A stretch of DNA of 6,325 bases, taken from positions 1 to 6,325 of the forward strand of contig SLNU01000340.1 of NCBI GenBank assembly GCA_007132865.1. The letters are read 5' to 3'. The translations under genes were made by a program, and so were the position numbers. The notes under the pieces were generated by a model. The model did no database searches. It was not told the DNA's origin and was given only the letters and a program-made list of their open reading frames with translations. Shown one piece after another: positions 1-6,079 of this stretch. The number at the start of each line of letters is the position of its first letter. Position 1 is the stretch's first letter. Source of the stretch: Bacteroidales bacterium. Lineage in GTDB: Bacteria > Bacteroidota > Bacteroidia > Bacteroidales > UBA7960.

Positions 1-1019
1 AGAACGTGGTGGTGGTGATTACAACCGATACCGGAATGAAGGGGTTCGGGGAGTGCAGCCCGTTCCTGACCATCAACGGGGAGGCGATGGAAAGTGCCGC
101 CCTTATGGGACGCTACCTGGGAAGGGCGCTGAAGGGGAAAGATCCTCTCGACATCGCAGATTGCGTTGCGGCAATGGATCGTGTCATGTATGGGAATTAC
201 AGCATCAAGAGTGCCTTTGACATTGCCCTGTATGACATTGCCTCGCAGCATGCGGGGGTGCCCCTTTATGCATTTCTCGGGGGAGATGGCAGCAAGGTCA
301 TGTTTACCGATTATACAGTCAGTCTGGCAAGTCCGGGAAAGATGGCGGTGGAAGCAGGGCTTATCCTGGATCGGGGATTCCGCTTCGTCAAGGTAAAACT
401 GGGCGAGTCCCCTGCCGGCGACCTGGCCCGCATACATGCCATCCGGGAGCGCATCGGCATGGACATCCCCTTATGTATCGACGCAAACCAGGGCTGGGAT
501 GTAGAGGAGGCCATTGCCTGCCTGCAATCCCTGACACCTTACAACATCCATTACTGCGAAGAGCCCATCCCCCGCTGGCTCTATACCGAACTGCCCAGGG
601 TCCGGGCCGGCAGCCCCATCCCGCTGATGGCCGATGAATCCCTCTCAGACCATCACGACGCCAAAAGGCTGATTGACCTGGAGGCCTGCCAGTTATTCAA
701 CCTGAAGTTGGGGAAATCCGGGGGCATCTTCAAGGCGCTGAAGATTATTGAGCTCGCAGATGAGTCTGGCATTGCCATGCAGGTGGGTGGGTTCCTTGAG
801 TCCCGCCTGGCCTTTACCGCCTCCGCGCACCTGGCGACGGTCAGCGGACATATCAGGCATTTCGACTTTGACTCCCCTTTGATGATAGCAGCAGACCCGG
901 TCGGGGGAGGCATCACCTACGGGGAGAATGGGCTGGTCAGCCTGCCCGACACACCGGGGCTGGGCGCCTGGGTTCATGAAGAATTCCTGCAGGAATTGGA
1001 GCGGGTCGTGGTGGAATAA
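1..1019 (+). CDS. Enolase-superfamily (MLE subgroup) enzyme, probable dipeptide epimerase, 5' truncated
   Basis: The reading frame is open to the left edge, so the true start lies outside; about 30-40 N-terminal residues are probably missing. Numbering from the codon at base 6, the MLE-subgroup catalytic set is complete: K129-V-K131 (FVKVKLG), metal ligands D159 (IDANQGW), E185 (CEEP) and D210 (ADES), and the opposite-face lysine K234 (NLKLGKSGG). A D287-F-D289 pair near the C-terminus matches the DxD motif that binds the substrate alpha-ammonium group in L-Ala-D/L-Glu-type dipeptide epimerases, and the protein ends in the family's usual PGLG segment. Known chemistry: Mg2+-dependent 1,1-proton transfer inverting the C-terminal residue of a dipeptide. 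No signal peptide can be judged because the N-terminus is absent. It converges on the symporter gene. Family membership is very likely; the dipeptide epimerase call is moderately likely, and another MLE-subgroup racemase or dehydratase remains possible. Confidence 0.85.
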   Translation, partial: NVVVVITTDTGMKGFGECSPFLTINGEAMESAALMGRYLGRALKGKDPLDIADCVAAMDRVMYGNYSIKSAFDIALYDIASQHAGVPLYAFLGGDGSKVMFTDYTVSLASPGKMAVEAGLILDRGFRFVKVKLGESPAGDLARIHAIRERIGMDIPLCIDANQGWDVEEAIACLQSLTPYNIHYCEEPIPRWLYTELPRVRAGSPIPLMADESLSDHHDAKRLIDLEACQLFNLKLGKSGGIFKALKIIELADESGIAMQVGGFLESRLAFTASAHLATVSGHIRHFDFDSPLMIAADPVGGGITYGENGLVSLPDTPGLGAWVHEEFLQELERVVVE

Positions 1020-1091
1020 TACATTCTGCCCGCACGCGCGCGACCTTATTTAAGCCTTACGCCGCTGGCTTGGCAAAAGACCCCGTGCGAA
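1020..1091. other. Convergent intergenic spacer with a weak hairpin
   Basis: This 72-bp gap separates two genes that end facing each other. It holds an alternating CGCGCGCG tract (1035-1042) and a 5-bp stem AAGCC/GGCTT (1052-1056 with 1067-1071, 10-nt loop). The stem is not followed by a clear T-run on either strand, so I do not call it an intrinsic terminator. Confidence 0.3.
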
Positions 1092-2144
1092 TTACCTCCG
1101 CTGACTGGGCGAATGACCCTGGCTGGGATCGTTGAGCAGGCGGCCGGGCAAAAAGCCCCCCGGATATTCGGTAACGTATTTTTCGCCGAAAAGCCGGTTA
1201 TGAATGATCGTATTCCTGTAAATCTCCCAGTCAAACCGACCTGTTCTCCTGAAGTACAAAGTGATGATCGAGGAGGTCATTACAATGAAGGTGGAATAAA
1301 GGATGGCCAGCCACAGCATCTGGCTCTGGAAGGGTTCCTGAAAGCTAAGCAGGATGATCGCAAAGGAAACGGGGCCGTTTTGGATGCCGGTTTCGAGCGA
1401 TATGGCACGCTGAAAAAGAGGGAAAACCCCCAGCAGGCGTGAAAACCAGTAGCCGAAAAAGAATCCGGCCATTCCGATCCCGATCGCACCAATGTAAACT
1501 TCCACCGGTGTCTGGACAAACAGACCGCCGTGACGGATAAATGCCGTCAGCAGAAGGTACAGGATTACGAGTATGGCCACGAACCCAGCCGTATCCTCTG
1601 CGGTCTTCGCCCAGCCTGGAGATTTTCTCCTTAGGATCATGCCCAGGGCCACCGGAATCAGCACCAGGACCAGAGAAGATATTATGTTGCCGGTAGGAAT
1701 CACAAATTCTGCTCCCGACCCGGAGTCCTGCATAGAGGCAGTGATCTGGCTGGTAAACCCGCCGGTATATAGCTTCAGGATAATGGGCATCATCAGCAGG
1801 GCCATGACTGTGGAGGCCGTTGTCATGGAAATGCTTAGCGCAACCGATCCGCGGGAAAAATAGGCAAACATATTCGAGGTGGTCCCGCCGGGTAGACATC
1901 CAATTAGGATGAGTGCAATGGCAAAGGCAGGCGGCATTTTCAGTATTGTAGCCAGGGTAAACGCCAGGAAAGGCATCAGCCCAAACTGTGAAATAAAGCC
2001 GATCAGCACCCCGCGGGGCTTACGTGCAACGGCGCGAAAGTCATCCACGGTCAGGCTGGAGCCCATACCCAGCATAATAACAAAGATCATCAGGGCCAGC
2101 AAGGCCTGGTCATGCCCGTAAAGAAGCTGTGTATTAAATTCCAT
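1092..2144 (-). CDS. Bile acid:sodium symporter family (BASS/SBF) transporter
   Basis: A 350-aa integral membrane protein with about 8-10 hydrophobic segments, followed by a charged cytoplasmic-type tail from about residue 298. The BASS core motifs are clear: GCLPGGTTSN at 82-91, followed by SISMTTAST at 104-112, and ETGIQNG at 251-257. By comparison with the bacterial ASBT structures, S90, N91, S104, T108, E251 and Q255 are the expected Na+-site residues, and Q53 sits in an ISQFGLMPF segment like the other Na2 ligand. The family imports organic anions with Na+; bile acids are only one substrate class, and nothing here fixes the substrate. The start at 2144 (MEFNTQ) is preferred because the longer reading to 2195 adds a polar 17-aa extension and a larger overlap. 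The chosen start overlaps the ligase stop by 11 bp, so the two are probably cotranscribed and translationally coupled. No Shine-Dalgarno is visible. Confidence 0.9.
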   Translation of the reverse strand: MEFNTQLLYGHDQALLALMIFVIMLGMGSSLTVDDFRAVARKPRGVLIGFISQFGLMPFLAFTLATILKMPPAFAIALILIGCLPGGTTSNMFAYFSRGSVALSISMTTASTVMALLMMPIILKLYTGGFTSQITASMQDSGSGAEFVIPTGNIISSLVLVLIPVALGMILRRKSPGWAKTAEDTAGFVAILVILYLLLTAFIRHGGLFVQTPVEVYIGAIGIGMAGFFFGYWFSRLLGVFPLFQRAISLETGIQNGPVSFAIILLSFQEPFQSQMLWLAILYSTFIVMTSSIITLYFRRTGRFDWEIYRNTIIHNRLFGEKYVTEYPGGFLPGRLLNDPSQGHSPSQRR

Positions 2145-4086
2145 TACAGGGGGTTTTAAAGGGTTTTGCTGAATCTGATGCGTATAAATCGGCAATTATA
2201 TGGTCAAACTTCTCGTAAACGATGTGGCGTTTCACCTTATGCAGGTTGGTCAGTTCATCTCCCACCTGAAAACTTTCTGCGAGAATCCGGAAATCACGGA
2301 TCTGCTCGAACGACTTAAACCCTTCTGATTGTGAAATCACGCGCCGGATCTCTTCACGAATAATCTTACGTGCATCAGGATTCGTCGCCAGTTCTTCGGC
2401 AGTCAGCGCAGGAAACCCGGCTAGCTTAAATTCTGAAACAACCGGAACGATAAGCGTTCCCAGGAATTTCCTGTCCTGCCCCACCACCATACATTGTTCA
2501 ATATACTGGCTTTCAAGCAAGCGCATTTCAATGGGTTCAGGTTCCACGTTTTCACCGCTTGAAAGAACGATGGTCGCCTTGCAGCGCCCCAGTATTTTCA
2601 AACAGTCATTGTGGGTAATGACACCCAGGTCACCGGTCCTGAGCCAGCCATCGTGGAAGCTTAGCCTGGTAAGTGCGGGCTCCTTGTAGTAGCCTTTCAT
2701 TACCTGGGGTCCGCGAACCCAGATCTCTCCCCTTATCCCCTTCCCGCTGTCAGACAGTCCGTCATTCGGATAAATGACCTCCCTGGTATCAGAATTTCTT
2801 ATTTGAATTTCCGTTTCGGGAAGTGGCGGACCCACCGTCCCTACGACCAGGTTGTCCATCGACCGGACCGAAATAACCGGAGAGGTTTCTGTCATCCCAT
2901 AGCCTTCAAGTACGGGGATTCCTACATTGTTGAAAAACTTGTCGATATGCAGGGGAAGCGCACCTCCTCCGGAAATCGTGGCCTTCAGAGAGCCTCCGGC
3001 CCCGAGCCTGATGCGTTCAAGCACTGCCGCATTGAAAAAGCCGTACCATGGAAGAACAACCGCCCAGCGCAACAAATGAAACGGCATGAGCAAAATGCGT
3101 TTCCACATTGGCTCAGGATTTACCTTCAGGTTTTTGTTTGTGATGAAGTACTCACTACCCTTGTATTGCCTTGACAAAAAGTATGCAATGTGAAACAAGA
3201 CCTGGCGCACCGGATGCGAGGCCTTGATGTTCTTCATGATCCGTTCGTGCAATTTTTCCCATAACCTGGGGGCTGAGGCCATAAAGGTGGGCTCCACATT
3301 TTTCATGTCCTCGCCCAGTGTCTGGATTCCGGAATAATAGGTACATCCGCCAAAGCTGATTGTATACATCTCCATCACCCGTTCAAAAATATGCCAGATC
3401 GGCAAGACAGACAACACCCGGTCGGTACAGTTGTAACTGCCTGGAATATTCCTGACCTGGGAAACCATATTGGCATGGGTGAGCATCACCCCCTTGGGTG
3501 TACCGGTCGTTCCGGAGGTATAAATCAGGGTAAACAGGTCGTCGGGTTGGATGCCGGCAATGCGCTCCTCTGCCCTCCGATCGCCCCGCTCTCTAAGCAT
3601 GGACCCGAAATCGCAGATGTCAAGCAGCTTCCTGACCCCCTCGCCTGGCTCCGCCTTCGGGTCCAGCAAAATAATCTCGCGCAGCTCCGGCAACTGGCTT
3701 TTTAAACCAAGCAGGCGGTCCTGCAATTCCCGCGTTTCCACAAAGGCCAGGCGGATCCCTGCATGGTTAATGATATAAACCAGCTCCACATCGGTCACAT
3801 CCCTTCCCCTGGGCACATCAGCCGCGCCACAGAGCTGCACAGCATAGTCAGAAAGAATCCACTCATAGCGGTTGTCACCAAACAAGCCCACATGCTCGCG
3901 GGCCTCCACACCCAGCTCTATCAGTCCGGTTGCCAGGTTCAGGCCTTGCTGGTATATTTCGCGGTAAGAAACCGGTTTCCATTCGCAAGCCTTTTGGCGT
4001 GTGGCAAAGGCAGGCAGCTCGCCGTATTTTTCAGCAGCCGCCTGGAACAACAACGCAAGATTTTCTGATTGAATCGTTTGCTTCAT
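2134..4086 (-). CDS. Long-chain fatty acid-CoA ligase (AMP-forming, ACSL/FadD type)
   Basis: A 650-aa member of the ANL adenylating superfamily, the usual length for the ACSL branch. Motifs in order: the nucleotide-binding loop YTSGTTGTPKG (189-199), ISGGGALP (371-378), YGMTETSP (396-403), GWLRTGDLG (480-488) with ribose-binding D486, the hinge LGRCKATIVLSSGEN (499-513), and a C-terminal LTNLHKVKR (612-620) in which K617 is the likely adenylation lysine. Established reaction: carboxylate + ATP + CoA to acyl-CoA + AMP + PPi. Hydrophobic stretches around 330-352 may sit on the membrane. The hinge has K503-A504 where many relatives have K-D or K-E, a mild variation. The start at 4086 is chosen because an AAGGGGGGG sequence lies just upstream and the ANL homology begins there; the 82-residue in-frame extension to 4332 is non-homologous and runs into the FISUMP gene. 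The symporter gene follows with an 11-bp overlap. Chain-length preference cannot be read from sequence. Confidence 0.95.
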   Translation of the reverse strand: MKQTIQSENLALLFQAAAEKYGELPAFATRQKACEWKPVSYREIYQQGLNLATGLIELGVEAREHVGLFGDNRYEWILSDYAVQLCGAADVPRGRDVTDVELVYIINHAGIRLAFVETRELQDRLLGLKSQLPELREIILLDPKAEPGEGVRKLLDICDFGSMLRERGDRRAEERIAGIQPDDLFTLIYTSGTTGTPKGVMLTHANMVSQVRNIPGSYNCTDRVLSVLPIWHIFERVMEMYTISFGGCTYYSGIQTLGEDMKNVEPTFMASAPRLWEKLHERIMKNIKASHPVRQVLFHIAYFLSRQYKGSEYFITNKNLKVNPEPMWKRILLMPFHLLRWAVVLPWYGFFNAAVLERIRLGAGGSLKATISGGGALPLHIDKFFNNVGIPVLEGYGMTETSPVISVRSMDNLVVGTVGPPLPETEIQIRNSDTREVIYPNDGLSDSGKGIRGEIWVRGPQVMKGYYKEPALTRLSFHDGWLRTGDLGVITHNDCLKILGRCKATIVLSSGENVEPEPIEMRLLESQYIEQCMVVGQDRKFLGTLIVPVVSEFKLAGFPALTAEELATNPDARKIIREEIRRVISQSEGFKSFEQIRDFRILAESFQVGDELTNLHKVKRHIVYEKFDHIIADLYASDSAKPFKTPCNGI

Positions 4087-4089
4087 ATA

Positions 4090-4098
4090 CCCCCCCTT
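4090..4098 (-). promoter_or_regulatory. Purine-rich ribosome binding site of the acyl-CoA ligase
   Basis: On the minus strand AAGGGGGGG is followed by TAT and the ATG at 4086. It is the only convincing Shine-Dalgarno-like element in the window and decides the ligase start. It contains a run of seven G. Confidence 0.7.
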
Positions 4099-4316
4099 AA
4101 ATAATGGTTTTCCAATCCGACAAGCATGGTTTCGATGGAAAAATCCCGGCGAAGTTATAAAAGTTAAACAAACAATTAAATCAAATTTTTTAAAAAGCGT
4201 TGAAAAAAATAGGTAAAAGCGGAAATAATACGTAAAACCACAAGAGAATCTCGGAAAAGCAGGAAAAGCAGCATGAGAATAGCCGGCGCGCGCGATGGGC
4301 AGAAACCCTGTCTCGC
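4099..4316 (-). promoter_or_regulatory. AT-rich leader and probable promoter region of the ligase-symporter operon
   Basis: This gap between the FISUMP stop and the ligase start is strongly AT-rich between about 4150 and 4230. Two imperfect matches to the Bacteroidota -7 consensus (TAnnTTTG) occur on the minus strand, TAACTTTT (4159-4166) and TAACTTCG (4150-4157), with a TTTG at 4182-4185. The gaps of 15 and 24 nt respectively are not ideal, so the exact promoter is uncertain. The upstream part has a CGCGCGCG tract (4287-4294) but no convincing intrinsic terminator for the FISUMP gene. Confidence 0.35.
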
Positions 4317-5345
4317 TCACTCCTTTATGCACCGAACACTCATTCCATCGTGCTTATAAAACCAATACCGTCCGACTCCACCATTTGATTCGTATAAGTA
4401 GCGTCCCCAGGCGTGCTCATCAGAAAACGAGGTGGCCGACCACCAATGGGCCGTGTCGAGCAGTCCGAAAAAACCGGGATCGCTCCTTGCCCCACCGGGA
4501 AGACCCTTAAAGCAGAACTCGTCCGTGCCGTAATGCGTGGCATGCTGAACCCAGTATGGGTGCTGGGTGGTGGCGCATTCCCCGCCCAGGGGGGAGTTTG
4601 CCTGGCGGCAGGACTTCAGCTTGTTCCCTTCATTGGTACCGCCCCAGCTGAAAGTTGAATTGTCATAAGGAAAGTCCGACACACAAGTTTCGCTTGTACA
4701 AATGGCCCTCTCCAGGTCGGTCCATTCGTCATGCGTTGGCACCCGCCACCCGGTCGGACAAAGGCCCCTGTCATCATCCACCGCGTACCAGTTATACAAC
4801 AATCCGTATTGGTCCTTGCGCACCTCATTGTCCCTGTACACAGCATAAGCACCGGAGGTCGCTGCCCGCCAGGCTGTTTCGGTGGCCGGCCGGGCAATGG
4901 CATCTCCATTGCGGTATTTGGTGGTTTTCAGGTTCTCTGCCATCCAGCATTGTTCGCCGATCATCACTGTCGGATACTCATTGCCCTCTGCATCGGCAAC
5001 TGTTGGTGAGCCCGGACAGGTGGGGCAGGACCCGGTCCCTCCTTCGGGAATGACGGTGACCAGCACCGTTTCGGAAATAAACGGATCGCACCATCCGGCA
5101 GTTACCTGCGCGCGGAACCAGGTGGTGACATCGGCCACAAACAACAAAGTGTCGGCGGTTGCCCCGTCGACGGACTGCCAGGTGTTTCCGTCAGAAGACT
5201 TCTGCCACTGTACGTCTCCCACATAATCCTTCAATCTGAGGATGGCATGGTCGTCCTGGTTGACAGTCACCTCCGAAGCGGATAGCACACATACCGGCAA
5301 GGCCCATCCGACAATAAATAAAAACAAGTGTTTTTTCATGGCCAT
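4317..5345 (-). CDS. Secreted protein with Ig-like domain and FISUMP domain
   Basis: A 342-aa protein. Residues 1-23 form a signal peptide (KK, a hydrophobic core, then LSA before SEV); the cysteine at 19 is a poor lipobox, so signal peptidase I export is more likely. Residues 24-100 resemble the Ig-like domains of Bacteroidota surface proteins (WQKSSDGNTW at 47-56, WFRAQVTAGWC at 76-86). A Cys/Pro/Gly hinge (SCPTCPG, 106-112) leads into a full-length Fibrobacter succinogenes major paralogous (FISUMP) domain at about 115-342, with EGNEYPTVMIG, CWMAENLKT, LLYNWYAVD, LCPTGWRVP, the WWSATS block and the terminal SVRCIKE. Twelve cysteines, mostly in the export-facing part, suggest disulfides. The role of FISUMP proteins is not established; surface binding or adhesion is an inference. 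It lacks a T9SS tail. It starts 4 bp after the stop of the T9SS-tail gene, so they are cotranscribed. An alternative start two codons later (MKKHLF) is equally plausible. No Shine-Dalgarno is visible. Confidence 0.88.
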   Translation of the reverse strand: MAMKKHLFLFIVGWALPVCVLSASEVTVNQDDHAILRLKDYVGDVQWQKSSDGNTWQSVDGATADTLLFVADVTTWFRAQVTAGWCDPFISETVLVTVIPEGGTGSCPTCPGSPTVADAEGNEYPTVMIGEQCWMAENLKTTKYRNGDAIARPATETAWRAATSGAYAVYRDNEVRKDQYGLLYNWYAVDDDRGLCPTGWRVPTHDEWTDLERAICTSETCVSDFPYDNSTFSWGGTNEGNKLKSCRQANSPLGGECATTQHPYWVQHATHYGTDEFCFKGLPGGARSDPGFFGLLDTAHWWSATSFSDEHAWGRYLYESNGGVGRYWFYKHDGMSVRCIKE

Positions 5346-5349
5346 GGGA

Positions 5350-5784
5350 TTAAAGGATGATTAACTGCTGCACCCCTGAGCGGGTTTCGCCGATCACATG
5401 GATAAAGTAGGAGCCGCTGGTGAAGCCCGACAGGTTGATAATGGACTGTAGTCCGCCTTCACCCGCCTGCTTCCGCAAACGCAACAGCTCGTGTCCGGCC
5501 TTGTCCAGAATCAGGACCGTAACGCTTTCGCCGGTCTTGAGCATGCCAGCATTCAGTGAGACAAAACCCTTTGCCGGGTTGGGGGAGAGTCTGATCCAGT
5601 TTTCAGGTAGCAGCAATTGGACCCCGGTGGCGTCCAGGCAAGCCGCCACATTCGGCTGGGAGATGGACACGTCGATATGGACGGTGTTCTGCTTGGAGAT
5701 CGCGCCCGGAGAGGTTCCCGTTGTTTGCGGGACGGCCCAATTGCCCATCAGCAACAAAGCCGTGATGACCACGATTTTCTGCAT
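5350..5784 (-). CDS. Short secreted protein with T9SS type A sorting domain
   Basis: A 144-aa protein with an N-terminal signal peptide (residues 1 to about 20, hydrophobic VVITALLLMG), a short polar linker of about 40 residues with one cysteine (C49), and a C-terminal Por-secretion-system sorting domain from about residue 62 to 144. Diagnostic features of the tail are LSPNPAKGFVSL (66-77), the VTVLILDKAGHELL strand pair (88-101), INLSGFTSGSYFIHV (116-130) and the short hydrophobic finish QQLIIL. Type A tails are recognised by the type IX system and removed as the cargo is anchored at the cell surface. Almost no passenger would remain: cleavage would release only a roughly 40-residue peptide, which is unusual because cargo proteins are normally hundreds of residues long. 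The FISUMP gene follows 4 bp downstream. The start is the only ATG with a proper signal peptide; the bases before it are pyrimidine-rich, with no Shine-Dalgarno. Confidence 0.85.
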   Translation of the reverse strand: MQKIVVITALLLMGNWAVPQTTGTSPGAISKQNTVHIDVSISQPNVAACLDATGVQLLLPENWIRLSPNPAKGFVSLNAGMLKTGESVTVLILDKAGHELLRLRKQAGEGGLQSIINLSGFTSGSYFIHVIGETRSGVQQLIIL

Positions 5785-5856
5785 GGAAAAAGAAGTTAAG
5801 TTACACGTTGGTTTGCAATGGCTTAGGACCCAGTGGGGAGATAAGGCAGTGTACGG

Positions 5857-5890
5857 TAAATGTAAATAAATTTACGCACCACGCATCAAC
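5857..5890 (-). promoter_or_regulatory. Candidate Bacteroidota-type promoter for the T9SS-tail/FISUMP pair
   Basis: On the minus strand TACATTTA (5857-5864) resembles the -7 element TAnnTTTG with one mismatch, and GTTG (5887-5890) resembles the -33 TTTG with a 22-nt gap. Transcription would start near 5850, giving a leader of about 65 nt. The motif match is imperfect. Confidence 0.35.
5862..5875. repeat. Perfect palindrome GTAAAT-AA-ATTTAC, possible operator
   Basis: Six-base arms (5862-5867 and 5870-5875) are separated by AA. A second direct copy of GTAAAT abuts it at 5856-5861. The element overlaps the candidate -7 box of the T9SS-tail gene, the position expected for a repressor site. No regulator gene is present in the window. 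Confidence 0.4.
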
Positions 5891-5917
5891 GAACGAAAGT
5901 TTTTTTACTTTCAACGA
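5886..5917. repeat. Hairpin GAAAGT/ACTTTC bracketed by direct repeats TCAACGA
   Basis: GAAAGT (5895-5900) and ACTTTC (5907-5912) pair around a six-T loop. Identical TCAACGA copies sit on both sides at 5886-5892 and 5911-5917, the second overlapping one stem base pair. It lies 3' of the MFS gene and 5' of the T9SS-tail promoter. The stem is AT-rich and lacks a following T-run on the minus strand, so it is not a standard intrinsic terminator. Confidence 0.3.
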
Positions 5918-5995
5918 CAAGGTTTTCCGGACGTGATTGCTTCTGCCCGGCGCATCTGTCTGTTAAGGTCATCATTGTCCCTGGCCGCCGGGTGC

Positions 5996-6079
5996 TTGAT
6001 CAGCGTTCCTGGTATACCGGGGCTGGGCGCAAGGATTCGTGAAGCTTCCCTTCTAAGGTTGGATCGGATGCTTGTTCAG
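5996..6079 (+). pseudogene. Remnant of the 3' end of a second dipeptide-epimerase-like (MLE subgroup) gene
   Basis: Read on the + strand from 5996, 28 codons align without gaps to the last 28 codons of the epimerase at 933-1016. By hand count 13 of 28 residues are identical, with many V/I, L/V and E/D exchanges, and about 55 of 84 bases match. The core is a 15-nt exact match, ACCGGGGCTGGGCGC, at 953-967 and 6016-6030 in the same codon phase. The translation holds LISVPGIPGLGARI, matching the PGLG segment that closes MLE-subgroup enzymes. The rest of that gene is absent: upstream sequence in all three + frames shows no catalytic motifs, and the matching stop position reads CAG, the frame running on to 6154. 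It lies antisense to the MFS tail. Chance similarity of GC-rich DNA is the main alternative, but the phase-matched protein similarity beyond the exact core argues against it. Confidence 0.55.

Noticed and set aside
1031..1089. Distant inverted repeat CGCACG/CGTGCG in the convergent spacer
   Set aside because: Only 6 bp with a 47-nt gap; expected by chance in GC-rich DNA.
1345..1899. A 184-codon minus-strand frame inside the symporter gene
   Set aside because: It is out of frame with the symporter, whose membrane helices and Na+-site motifs are continuous, and its translation has no family features.
4087..4332. An 82-residue N-terminal extension of the acyl-CoA ligase frame
   Set aside because: It is Phe-rich translation of AT-rich DNA, shows no family similarity, overlaps the end of the FISUMP gene, and a better start with a Shine-Dalgarno lies at 4086.
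4655..5053. A 132-codon + strand frame opposite the FISUMP gene
   Set aside because: The translation is rich in Arg, His, Pro and Ser, as expected for an antisense shadow of a Gly/Trp-rich coding strand.
5420..5869. A 149-codon + strand frame opposite the T9SS-tail gene
   Set aside because: It is an antisense shadow: the minus strand has a signal peptide and a clear sorting domain, and the + reading has no recognisable motif.
5946..5992. A 7-bp inverted repeat CCCGGCG/CGCCGGG after the MFS stop, considered as a terminator
   Set aside because: The loop is 33 nt and no T-run follows on the minus strand, so it lacks the shape of an intrinsic terminator.
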